Source of the DNA: Sphingomonas sp. CROZ-RG-20F-R02-07 | Lineage (GTDB): Bacteria > Pseudomonadota > Alphaproteobacteria > Sphingomonadales > Sphingomonadaceae | Direction: 5' to 3' | Assembly (NCBI RefSeq): GCF_022662335.1 | Contig: NZ_JAKNQJ010000008.1 | Coordinates: 62,001-126,000 of the forward strand | DNA: 64,000 bases | Shown here: piece after piece, positions 54,552 through 62,600 of the stretch | Numbering within the stretch: the first letter of the stretch is position 1 | How the letters are laid out: each line of letters starts with the position of its first letter | Position numbers and translations under genes: made by a program | Notes under the pieces: model-generated | Seen by the model: only the letters and a program-made list of their open reading frames with translations | The model's database searches: none | What the model was told of the DNA's origin: nothing

Positions 54552-56654
54552 ATGCTGCGTCATCGTTGGGCAGGTGCTATGATCGCCGCCATGCTGCTGC
54601 CGCTCGCGCCATCGGTCGCGCAGCCCACGCGCGCGGACTTCTCGATCGAGCAGGTGCTGTCCGCCCCCTACCCCACCAGCCTGACGGCCGCGCCGGTCGG
54701 CGAACGGGCCGCGTGGACGTTCAACGATCGCGGCGTGCGTAACGTCTGGGTGGCCGACGCCACGAACGCCATCCACGCGCGGGCGATCACCGCGTTCACG
54801 CAGGACGACGGCAACGACATCGGCGACCTCGCATGGTCTCCCGACGCGGGAAGCATCGCGTTTACGCGCGGCCAGACGCTCGAAAGCGACATCCCGGCCA
54901 ACGTCGCCGATGCTCCAGAAGGGCCGCTCGGTCGCGCGATATGGATCGTCGCCGCCGCCGGCGGGGAGCCGCGCAAGCTCGGCAACGGACATTCGCCCAG
55001 CTTCTCGCCCGACGGCGGCCAGCTGATCTTCCTGGATAAGAAGCAGATCCTGGCCGTCGATCCGCGCGTCGGGGCCGCCCCGCGCCCGTTGCTGACCGAC
55101 CTCGGCACGGTCGGCTCGGCGACGTGGTCGCCCGACGGTCGCCGGATCGCGTTCGTCAGCCGCCGGGTCGGCCATTCGCTCGTCGGCCTGTATGATCGCA
55201 CCGCGAAAACGATCACCTGGCTGGCACCGAGCTTCGACCTCGATTCCAACCCGGTCTTCTCGCCCGACGGATCGCACGTCGCGTTCGTCCGCGCGGCGAC
55301 AGACAAGCCCAGCCCGTTCACCAGCCACCGCGTCGCCACGACTCCGTGGTCGATCTGGGTTGCGGACGCGAGCACGGGCGAGGGCCGCCAAGTGTGGAGC
55401 GCCGATCACGGCACGGGCAGTGTTTGGCATCCGACCTTGTCGGAGAACAGCCTGCTGTGGACTGCGGGCGGCCAGCTCGTGTTTCCGTGGGAGAAGACCG
55501 GTTGGCTGCTGCCCTATGCGGTCGCCGCTTCCGGCGGAGCCACGCGCCCGCTCGCGTCCGGCGCGTTCGAGACGGCGTACCTGGCGATCGCTCCCGATCG
55601 TCGGCGCATCGTGTTCGCCAGCAATCAGGACGACGTCGACCGCCTGCACCTTTGGACGGTCGACCCGGTACGCGGCGCGCCCACACGCCTCGCCAGCACG
55701 GACGGGGTCGAGGCGTTCCCGGAGATCGCGGCCGACGGCACGGTGTTCGCGCTGCGCGGCACCGGAACGCGGCAGCTCGCCCCGGTCGTGTTCCGTCGTG
55801 ACGCGTGGCTGCCGCTCGCGCCGGCAGCGGTACCGACGACGTTTCCGACGACACAGCTCGCCACTCCGGAGTCGGTCAGCTTCCCCGCCAAGGACGGGCA
55901 GCTCGTCCATGGCCAGCTGTTCCTGCCGCGCAACGCATCGGGCCGGCACCCGACCGTGATTTTCTTTCATGGCGGTCCGCCCCGGCAGATGCTGGCCGGG
56001 TTCCATTACATGGAGTTCTACAGCGGCGCGTACGGCTTCAACGAGTATCTGGCGTCGAAGGGCTACGTCGTGCTCTCGGTCAACTACCGCGGCGGCATCG
56101 GCTATGGGCTGAACTATCGCGAGGCGAACGACTTCGGCGCTGGCGGCGGCAGCGAGGTCAACGACATCTTCGGCGCGCTGACCTATCTGCGGAACCGTTC
56201 GGATGTGGACGCGAAGCGGATCGGCGTCTGGGGCGGCAGCTATGGCGGGTTGATGACCGCGCTGGCGCTGGCGCGGGCGTCGGATCAGGTCGCAGTCGGC
56301 GTCGACTACGCGGGCGTCTACGACTGGGGTGGCCTGCTCGAGCAGTATGGCGCGGCGCTGTCGGACCGCGATGCGGTCAAGCGCGCCCGCGCGTCGTCGC
56401 CGATCGCCACGGTCGACCGGTGGCGATCACCGGTGCTGGTCGTCCACGCCGACGACGACCGCAACGTGGCTTTCTCGCAATCGACGCAGCTTGTTCAGGA
56501 TCTGCGCGCGCATGGGGTCGAGTATCAGACGATCGTGATCCCGAACGAGGTTCACGACCTCAACCGGTATTCCTCCTGGCTGACGCTGTTCCACGCCACC
56601 GACGACTATCTCGATAAACATCTGAACGCGCCCGCGCGTCGATCTGGGCAATAA
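54552..56654 (+). CDS. S9-family secreted peptidase (copy 2)
   Basis: A 700-aa protein from ATG 54552 (GGGAGCGGAG upstream; GTG 54534 also in frame). Signal peptide ends LAPSVAQPTR. Propeller blades include WSPDAGSIAFT, FSPDGGQLIF, WSPDGRRIAFV and FSPDGSHVAFV. Catalytic domain: FFHGGPPRQMLAGFHYMEFY, nucleophile Ser563 in WGGSYGGLM, Asp in ADDDRNV and His in NEVHDL. It is clearly paralogous to the S9 gene at 42.6 kb (same length, same order), so duplication within the locus is likely. It lies 93 bases after the M19 gene and 16 bases before the DgcN-like gene. Confidence 0.93.
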   Translation: MLRHRWAGAMIAAMLLPLAPSVAQPTRADFSIEQVLSAPYPTSLTAAPVGERAAWTFNDRGVRNVWVADATNAIHARAITAFTQDDGNDIGDLAWSPDAGSIAFTRGQTLESDIPANVADAPEGPLGRAIWIVAAAGGEPRKLGNGHSPSFSPDGGQLIFLDKKQILAVDPRVGAAPRPLLTDLGTVGSATWSPDGRRIAFVSRRVGHSLVGLYDRTAKTITWLAPSFDLDSNPVFSPDGSHVAFVRAATDKPSPFTSHRVATTPWSIWVADASTGEGRQVWSADHGTGSVWHPTLSENSLLWTAGGQLVFPWEKTGWLLPYAVAASGGATRPLASGAFETAYLAIAPDRRRIVFASNQDDVDRLHLWTVDPVRGAPTRLASTDGVEAFPEIAADGTVFALRGTGTRQLAPVVFRRDAWLPLAPAAVPTTFPTTQLATPESVSFPAKDGQLVHGQLFLPRNASGRHPTVIFFHGGPPRQMLAGFHYMEFYSGAYGFNEYLASKGYVVLSVNYRGGIGYGLNYREANDFGAGGGSEVNDIFGALTYLRNRSDVDAKRIGVWGGSYGGLMTALALARASDQVAVGVDYAGVYDWGGLLEQYGAALSDRDAVKRARASSPIATVDRWRSPVLVVHADDDRNVAFSQSTQLVQDLRAHGVEYQTIVIPNEVHDLNRYSSWLTLFHATDDYLDKHLNAPARRSGQ

Positions 56655-56670
56655 GCAGTAAGGAGCCGAG

Positions 56671-57723
56671 ATGATCGATTCGAAGCAGGTCGGCGTCGGC
56701 GCGCCTGTCGGCGCGGCCGCGCTGCCAACCCCGTACATATTATTCGTAGGCGACGTCACCGAGCCCGGCTATGCCAAGACCGCGTTCGGCTTGCGCGACT
56801 GGGCGGGCGACAGATGCGTCGGCGAGGCGGCGTGCGCGCCCGATTCGGTCGCCACGGGCCTGCCCCGTATGATACCCGCCGAGGCGGCCTCCAAGGGCGC
56901 GCGCGCGCTGGTTATTGCGGTGGCCAACTCCGGCGGCTTCATTCCGCCGACCTGGCGCGCGACGCTGGTGGAGGCGTTGGAGGCTGGACTTGACCTGGTC
57001 AGCGGGATGCATGTGCGCCTCGCCGAAGTGCCCGGCCTAGCTGATACGGCGGCGCGACTCGGTCGACGACTGATCGACGTTCGCGTGCCGCCCGTCGGCA
57101 TACCCGTCGCCACCGGGCGCAAGCGCACCGGCAGGCGGCTGCTCACCGTCGGCACGGATTGCGCGCTGGGCAAGAAGTACACCGCGCTCGCGTTGGCTAA
57201 CGCCTTCGCCGCGCGCGATGTGGACGTCCACTTCCGCGCCACCGGGCAGACCGGGATCATGATCGCGGGCGGCGGCATTCCGATGGACGCGGTCGTCTCC
57301 GACTTCGAGGCCGGCGCGGCAGAGATGCTGTCCCCCAACGCCGCGCCCGATCATTGGGACGTGATCGAGGGTCAGGGATCGCTGATGCACCCCGCCTATG
57401 CCGCGGTTTCCCTGGGATTGCTGCACGGCAGCCAACCCGATGTGTTCGTGGTGTGTCACGAGCCGGGGCGTCGCGAAATGCTGGGAATGCCCGGCTATGC
57501 GGTGCCGACGGTGGAAGAGGTGATCGAGCTGACGCTGCTGCTCGGCCGCCGCACCAATCCGCAGATCCGTTGCGGCGGAGTATCGTACAACACCGGCGCG
57601 CTAAACGAAGCGGAAGCGATGCGGGTGATGGCGGCGGACGGCGAGCGGCTGCGTCTGCCCGTAGCCGATCCGATGCGCCCAGGCCCCGCATTCGATAGGC
57701 TGGTGGACGCCTGCTTGGCATGA
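56671..57723 (+). CDS. DUF1611 / DgcN-like protein (copy 2)
   Basis: A 350-aa protein from ATG 56671, preceded by AAGGAG. Same architecture as copy 1: PTPYILFVGDVTEPGYAKTA, VIAVANSGGFIPPTW, P-loop-like GTDCALGKKYTALALA (161 onward), FRATGQTGIMIAGGGIPMDA and WDVIEGQGSLMHPAYAAVSL. The N-terminus is about 20 residues longer than typical. In known D-glutamate clusters dgcN pairs with dgcA (enolase-superfamily N-acetyl racemase); no dgcA lies in this window. Being co-transcribed with M19, S9 and a beta-lactamase-fold gene, it probably handles a D-amino acid released from peptides. Confidence 0.87.
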   Translation: MIDSKQVGVGAPVGAAALPTPYILFVGDVTEPGYAKTAFGLRDWAGDRCVGEAACAPDSVATGLPRMIPAEAASKGARALVIAVANSGGFIPPTWRATLVEALEAGLDLVSGMHVRLAEVPGLADTAARLGRRLIDVRVPPVGIPVATGRKRTGRRLLTVGTDCALGKKYTALALANAFAARDVDVHFRATGQTGIMIAGGGIPMDAVVSDFEAGAAEMLSPNAAPDHWDVIEGQGSLMHPAYAAVSLGLLHGSQPDVFVVCHEPGRREMLGMPGYAVPTVEEVIELTLLLGRRTNPQIRCGGVSYNTGALNEAEAMRVMAADGERLRLPVADPMRPGPAFDRLVDACLA

Positions 57724-57759
57724 CCGCGCCCCTCCCCCACCCTGTTTAGGAGTTGAACT

Positions 57760-59721
57760 ATGAAACGGCTCATCGCTCTCACTCTCGCCTGCGTGTCGCT
57801 CCCGTCCATGGCGCAGGCGCAGACGCCCGCCGCGGCGGACATGCCCGGCAAGACGGGGGCTGGCGTCACCTATGTTCAGCCCAAAAGCTGGACGGCGGTG
57901 ACACGCGGACCCGCGACGGTGTTCACCGCTCCCGAAGCCGACCTCGCCGTCGCGTTCGTGGAAGTGGGCTCGGCGGCAACCGCGCAAGCCGCCGTCGACC
58001 GCGCTTGGTCGCTCTACCGCGCGGGGGCCAGCCCCGTGCAACGGCTCGCCAGCCCGGAAGCACCGCGCTCCGGCTGGGAGGAGCGGGTCGCGTTTGCCTA
58101 TGAAACCCCGCCCAACGCCAAGGCAGTCGCGTCCGCGCTGGCGATGCGCAAGGGGACGGGCTGGACGGTGATGATCGTCGACGGCGCGCAGCGGACGGCG
58201 GACAAGCGGCAGGCCGCCATCTCGCTGCTCGGGCAGACAGTTCGCCCAGCGGGCTATCAGCGCGAGAACTTCGCCGGGCGCGCCGCGCATCGGCTGACCC
58301 CCGAGCGGGTCGCGCTGATGCGCGCATTCGTCGAGCAATCCTTGCGCGAGCTCGAAGTGCCGGGCGCGGGCGTGGCGCTGATCGATGGCGGCAAGGTGGT
58401 GTGGCAGGGTGGCGTCGGCGTCAAGCGGCTGGGCTCGGCCGAGCCCGTCACCGCGCATTCCAAGTTCATGATCGCGTCCAACACCAAGGGCATGTCGACG
58501 CTGCTGCTGGCGACGCTGGCCGACCAGGGAAAGCTGCGCTGGGACCAGCCGGTGACGAAGCTCTACCCCGCGTTCCGGCTGGGCGACGACGCGACCACCC
58601 GCGCGACGCTGGTGCGCCATCTGGTGTGCGCCTGCACCGGCCTGCCGCGCAAGGACTTCGCCTTTATTCTCGCCTCGCCTGACACGCCCGCGATCGACAC
58701 GTTCCGCCAACTCGCCGCGACGCAGCCGACGAGCCGATTCGGCGAGATCTTCCAATACAACAACCTGATGGCCTCCGCTGCGGGCTACCTGGGCGGGCAT
58801 CTGCTCCATCCAACCATGGAACTCGGGGCAGCCTATGACCGCGCGATGCAGGAGCGCATCTTCGGGCCGATGGGGATGCGTGACACGAGCTTCACCAACG
58901 CCAACGCGATGACCGGCGACTGGGCGCGCCCCTATGGGCGCGACGTGGATGGCCGCGTGGTGGAACTGGCGAACAGCTTCAACGACACAATCCGCCCTTA
59001 TCGCCCCGCAGGCGGCGCCTGGTCGAGCGCGGCGGACATGGCGCGCTACGTCCAGCTCGAGCTGGGCAAGGGGATGCTCCCCGAGGGGAAGCGGATCGTG
59101 TCGGAAGAGAATATCCTCGAACGGCGCAAGCCCGGCGTGCTGGTCGGCGAGGACAAATATTACGGCATGGGCCTGTTCAACGAGACCGATTGGGGCGTGA
59201 ACGTGGTCGATCACGGCGGCACGTTGCAGGGTTACCGCAGCAATTTCTATGTGCTCCCCGACGCGGGGATTGGCGCGGTGCTGCTAACCAACGCCGATGA
59301 CGGTGCCGCGCTGACGGCCCCGTTCCTGCGCCGCCTGCTGGAGGTGGTGTATGACGGCCAGCCCGAGGCGGCGGCGGAAGTGAGCGCGGCGGCGGCGCGC
59401 GCCAAGGCGTCCGCCCGGGCGCGGCGGGCGCGGCTGACCTGGCCCGGCGATCCGGCGGTGCTGGCCAACCTCGCGGCCCGCTACCGCGAGCCGGAGATCG
59501 GCGAACTGACGATCCGCAAGCAGGATGGTCGGACCTGGATCAAGGCGGGCTCGATCGATTCGCCGCTCGCCACCCGCGTCAACGCCGATGGCAGCGTGTC
59601 GGTGGTGACGGCGGGCCCCGGCGCGATTGGGATGGAGGCGGTGGTCGGCGGCACGCCCGGCGCGCGCACCCTGACGATCCGCGACAGCCAGCATGAGTAT
59701 GTCTATACCGAGGTGAGCTGA
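57760..59721 (+). CDS. Secreted beta-lactamase-fold serine hydrolase (class C / D-aminopeptidase-like)
   Basis: A 653-aa protein with AGGAG upstream and signal peptide ending MAQAQTP. An N-terminal domain (residues 30-165) of unknown type is followed by the beta-lactamase domain: EVPGAGVALIDGGKVVWQGG, SxxK at Ser240 (SNTK), YNN in FQYNNLMASAAGY and the HGG box in VDHGGTLQGYRSNFYVLP. A small C-terminal domain has a lipocalin-like feel (LAARYREPEIGELTIRKQDG). Members include D-stereospecific aminopeptidases, DD-peptidases and esterases. With M19, Alr and DgcN nearby, hydrolysis of D-residue peptides is the best guess. It is last in its operon. Confidence 0.9.
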   Translation: MKRLIALTLACVSLPSMAQAQTPAAADMPGKTGAGVTYVQPKSWTAVTRGPATVFTAPEADLAVAFVEVGSAATAQAAVDRAWSLYRAGASPVQRLASPEAPRSGWEERVAFAYETPPNAKAVASALAMRKGTGWTVMIVDGAQRTADKRQAAISLLGQTVRPAGYQRENFAGRAAHRLTPERVALMRAFVEQSLRELEVPGAGVALIDGGKVVWQGGVGVKRLGSAEPVTAHSKFMIASNTKGMSTLLLATLADQGKLRWDQPVTKLYPAFRLGDDATTRATLVRHLVCACTGLPRKDFAFILASPDTPAIDTFRQLAATQPTSRFGEIFQYNNLMASAAGYLGGHLLHPTMELGAAYDRAMQERIFGPMGMRDTSFTNANAMTGDWARPYGRDVDGRVVELANSFNDTIRPYRPAGGAWSSAADMARYVQLELGKGMLPEGKRIVSEENILERRKPGVLVGEDKYYGMGLFNETDWGVNVVDHGGTLQGYRSNFYVLPDAGIGAVLLTNADDGAALTAPFLRRLLEVVYDGQPEAAAEVSAAAARAKASARARRARLTWPGDPAVLANLAARYREPEIGELTIRKQDGRTWIKAGSIDSPLATRVNADGSVSVVTAGPGAIGMEAVVGGTPGARTLTIRDSQHEYVYTEVS

Positions 59722-59759
59722 GCCGGACTCCCGTATCTGCCGTCGCCCCGGGCCTCGCT

Positions 59760-59782
59760 CCTCCATTGCGGGAAAATGGAGG
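59760..59782 (+). terminator. Hairpin after the serine hydrolase operon
   Basis: CCTCCATT (59760-59767) pairs perfectly with AATGGAGG (59775-59782) around a 7-base loop, 38 bases past the last stop of the operon. No T-run. Confidence 0.4.
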
Positions 59783-59819
59783 CGGGACCCCGGCTTGAGG
59801 CGGAAAGACGAACCGGCCG

Positions 59820-60010
59820 CTATTCATCCGAGGGCGCTTTCGGCCCCGCCGCACCCGCGTCGAGGTGGTTCCAGTTCAGCAGCACATTGAACCGGGGGCG
59901 ATAGCTGCCCTGCGTCTGCCATCGCCAGAACGAGCGCAGCGCGTAGAGCACCATGCATGTGGCCCCGCTCGAGCGACATATCGGCCAGAAGCGGGAGCGG
60001 TGAGAGAAGG
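59820..60010 (-). pseudogene. C-terminal remnant of an M14 carboxypeptidase gene
   Basis: The minus-strand text VLYALRSFWRWQTQGSY and FNVLLNWNHLDAGAA nearly equals the last 45 residues of the M14 enzyme at 38.5 kb. Upstream the homology goes on in another frame (PLLADMSLERGHM, compare PLLVDVTLGHGHM). The shift is explained by a doubled CATG at 59952-59959. No more of the gene is found upstream; 60011-60252 holds no recognisable coding sequence. It is a leftover of a second M14 gene, which marks the end of the peptidase locus. Confidence 0.8.
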
Positions 60011-60252
60011 CCCAAAAACGTACGGTAAGGCCTGCTGTCGGTTCAGGCGATGCGAGGCGCTCTGCACCGTTTGCGAGGTTTCTCCACCTCACTCCGGATA
60101 AGAACGCCAGTCAGATCGCTGGGCGAGCAGATCGTCCAGCACCTCGATTCTGGTAAAGCGGAGGTGCCGTACGGCACCGACGAGATGACCGCGTTCCAGA
60201 GCCACCGGTCGAACCGGACTCCGCGCGCTCCGCGATACCGAGGGCGTCGAGA

Positions 60253-61257
60253 CTATTCGCCAAACGTGCGCAAGATGTGTTTGGCCGCAACCTCTGCATC
60301 CTCCTCGAGCGCAAAATGCCCGGTGTTCAGCAGATGGACTTCTGCCTTGGGCAGGTCGGCACTATAGGCGTCGGCTCCGGCCGGCAGAAAGATTGGGTCG
60401 TTCTTGCCCCAGAGAATCAGCGTCTTGGGCTGACGCGCCTTCAGGTATGCGTGCCATGCCGGATACTGACGAACATTGTCGTAATAGTCGACGATCAGCG
60501 CGCGCTGGATGCGGTGCTGCTGGGGAAGGGCCTGGACGAAGCTGTCGAGGCGGTAGCTCGTCGGATCGACGTTCGCCAAATCGCGGACGCCGGTCAGATA
60601 CTGGAACTTCGTGCCCCCGGGCGAGAGCATCCCCTCCAGGGCAGCGGACGCCTTGGCGTTCAGCGGACCCCCGGCGCGCGTGCGCATGTCTTTCAGGACA
60701 TCGGGGGCGATGCCGACTTCATAGGCGTTGGCGTTCTGGATGATGAGCCCGTCGACCATGTCCGGGTGCGCCATCGCCAGACGGAAGCCGACGGGGCCGC
60801 CGAAGTCTTGCATGTAGATGGTGAACCTGGTCAGCCCGACGGCCTGGACGAAGCGGTCCATCACGTTCGTGAGATTGGCGAAGGTCGGCGCAAAGCGGGC
60901 TTCGCTCGGTGCGTCGCTGAAACCGAAGCCGGGGTAATCAGGCGCGACGAGGTGGAAGCGCGAACTGAGCAGCGGGATCAGCGTGCGGAACTCGTGCGAC
61001 GATGCCGGAAAGCCGTGCAGCAACAGGATGGTCGGCTTGGCGGGGTCGCCCGCCTCGCGATAAAAGATGTTGATGCCATCGACCGTGACCGTCTTGTACC
61101 GCACATCGGCCGACGGCGCGGAGCGTTCCTGCGCGATGGCGGCGGACGGGCTTGTCGCCGCTGCGATCCCCATCGTGGTCGCGACGATCGCGCTCGCCAG
61201 GTGGCGGCATCTTGCCCGCGCGGACTGGCGGGCGGGAGCGTTGTCATTGGTGTTCAT
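60253..61257 (-). CDS. Secreted alpha/beta hydrolase (epoxide hydrolase / haloalkane dehalogenase-like)
   Basis: A 334-aa protein from ATG 61257. Twin-Arg-free signal region ends SAAIAQERS. The fold is plain: LLLHGFPASSHEFRTLIPLL with the oxyanion HG, DYPGFGFSD, and the nucleophile elbow MQDFGGPVGFRLA with Asp151 rather than Ser. Asp nucleophiles are typical of epoxide hydrolases and dehalogenases. The acid Asp is in WGKNDPIFL and His in LLNTGHFALEEDA. Export is unusual for dehalogenases but known in this lineage. It is followed on the same strand side by a SnoaL-like gene 15 bases upstream, so they form an operon. Confidence 0.9.
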   Translation of the reverse strand: MNTNDNAPARQSARARCRHLASAIVATTMGIAAATSPSAAIAQERSAPSADVRYKTVTVDGINIFYREAGDPAKPTILLLHGFPASSHEFRTLIPLLSSRFHLVAPDYPGFGFSDAPSEARFAPTFANLTNVMDRFVQAVGLTRFTIYMQDFGGPVGFRLAMAHPDMVDGLIIQNANAYEVGIAPDVLKDMRTRAGGPLNAKASAALEGMLSPGGTKFQYLTGVRDLANVDPTSYRLDSFVQALPQQHRIQRALIVDYYDNVRQYPAWHAYLKARQPKTLILWGKNDPIFLPAGADAYSADLPKAEVHLLNTGHFALEEDAEVAAKHILRTFGE

Positions 61258-61272
61258 GGCTTGGTTTCCTCT

Positions 61273-61764
61273 TCAAAACATACCGTTGCCGTTAGCGGCC
61301 TGGTCGGGGATGGGCTGCTTCACATCCCAGTGTTCGACGATCTTGCCCTGCTCCAACCGGAAGATATCCACGATCGCGTTCCCGCGATCACTCGGGTGCA
61401 GTCTCTCGAGCACATGGAGGATGACGAAGTCGCCATCGGCGAAGGTCTGCCGAACGGTGCTGCGCGCGTCCGGGTAGTTGGCACGGAGAAAGCGAACGAA
61501 CTTGGCGAAGCCTTCCCTGCCGTCGTCCGCTGTCGGGTTGTGCTGGAGGTATCGCTCGCCGAGGAAACGGGAAGCCCCGGCATAGTCCTTCCGGTTCAGA
61601 CCCGCTTCGTAGAAGGCGAGGACGACGCGCTTGTTCGCCTCGGTCGCGCCCTCGGCGGCTCGGCTCGCCTCGGTGGCGCCCGTCGCCAGCCCGCACGAGG
61701 CGAGCGCTCCGGCGACGATGGCCCATCGCTTTCCAGCGCTGGCGAAGGTTCTGGTCGTTCGCAT
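61273..61764 (-). CDS. Exported SnoaL/NTF2-like protein, possible lipoprotein
   Basis: A 163-aa protein with an N-terminal export signal and a lipobox-like LASC (GALASCGLATG), so it may be a lipoprotein. The SnoaL-like domain covers ANKRVVLAFYEAGLNRKDYA, YLQHNPTADDGREGFAKFV, RQTFADGDFVILHVLER and IVDIFRLEQGKIVEHWDVKQ. This set (YLQHNP, VDIFR, GKIVEHWDV) defines a common SnoaL-like subgroup of unknown substrate. It is transcribed just ahead of the alpha/beta hydrolase gene, with 15 bases between. Confidence 0.88.
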   Translation of the reverse strand: MRTTRTFASAGKRWAIVAGALASCGLATGATEASRAAEGATEANKRVVLAFYEAGLNRKDYAGASRFLGERYLQHNPTADDGREGFAKFVRFLRANYPDARSTVRQTFADGDFVILHVLERLHPSDRGNAIVDIFRLEQGKIVEHWDVKQPIPDQAANGNGMF

Positions 61765-61800
61765 GAAAGTACTCCTTGCTTCGCGTCCGCGAGAGGAATG

Positions 61801-62586
61801 TCAGCCGAGTTCCACCCAATCGCCGGGCTCGCAGATCCGGATGTAGACGCCGGACCCAGCGCCGGCGGTGCGCAGCCTGCCCACGGGATCGTCGGTCTCG
61901 ATATAGCCCGGCGGCCGATGCAGCGCGCCGTAGTGGATCGGCGTGACCGCCCGCGCGCCGAGCATCCGCGCCGCCTTGACCGCCTCTTCCGGCGTCATCA
62001 CCGCCTCCTGCTCTCGAGGCGGCTGCAGGAACGGGAAGTCGACCAGCGCGCCGTTGATCGGCAGGAAGGCATGGTCGAACGGCCCGAACGCCGTCGCGAT
62101 GCGCCACCAATAGCTGTGGAACAGCGTATCGCCGGCATGGATGATGCGCTGCCCGTCCGCCTCGACGATCCAGCTCACCTGCGGATCGCCGAAGCCGTCG
62201 ACTGCGGGTACGGCGTGGAGCGTGAAGGGCTCCGCTTGGTGGCTGGTCCAGGCGTCCACGACGCGGACGTCCAGCGACACGGTGCCGAATGCCCGCTCGG
62301 CATGGGCGGTGAGTTCCAGGTCAGGCCCCGCGCCGGCCGCGGGCGCGGGCCGGAACACCGGCGCTCCCTCGCGCAGGGCACCGTCGAGCGCGACCGGGTC
62401 GGCGTGATCGGCATGGAGGTGCGTCAGCAGCCCCGCCACCGCGCGCGCCGGCTCGGCGGCGCGCGGAAACGGCTGCCGGTCGTCGCGTAGCGGCAGTTCG
62501 GATGTGTCGAGGATATAGTCGATCAGCAGCGTGTCATCGCCGCACTCGATCTCGATGCCGGACCAGCCGAGCCGTCTGATGCGCAT
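61801..62586 (-). CDS. MBL-fold (UlaG-like) metal-dependent hydrolase
   Basis: A 261-aa cytoplasmic protein from ATG 62586. Metal motif THLHADHAD, later His in IIHAGDTLFHS and in TPIHYGALH. The N-terminal RIRRLGWSGIEIECGDDTLL and the C-terminal TPEEAVKAARMLGARAVTPI fit the YtnP/UlaG-like or N-acyl-PE-hydrolase-like group. The exact substrate is unknown. The gene lies 14 bases after the MFS gene, so both belong to one transcript. Confidence 0.9.
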   Translation of the reverse strand: MRIRRLGWSGIEIECGDDTLLIDYILDTSELPLRDDRQPFPRAAEPARAVAGLLTHLHADHADPVALDGALREGAPVFRPAPAAGAGPDLELTAHAERAFGTVSLDVRVVDAWTSHQAEPFTLHAVPAVDGFGDPQVSWIVEADGQRIIHAGDTLFHSYWWRIATAFGPFDHAFLPINGALVDFPFLQPPREQEAVMTPEEAVKAARMLGARAVTPIHYGALHRPPGYIETDDPVGRLRTAGAGSGVYIRICEPGDWVELG

Positions 62587-62600
62587 GGTCGTTCTCCTTG

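Noticed and set aside
54081..56006. A long minus-strand open frame across the M19 and S9 genes
   Set aside because: No domain and Arg-rich composition; shadow of the plus-strand S9 gene.
42624..56654. S9 peptidases plus a TonB receptor as a lasso-peptide isopeptidase locus, as known in sphingomonads
   Set aside because: No lasso precursor, B-type leader peptidase or asparagine-synthetase-like cyclase is present in the window, and the receptor is paired with an M14 enzyme.
60277..62490. A long plus-strand open frame of over 700 codons
   Set aside because: It is fully antisense to four well-supported minus-strand genes and is Arg/Val/Asp-rich, as expected from the complementary strand of GC-rich codons.
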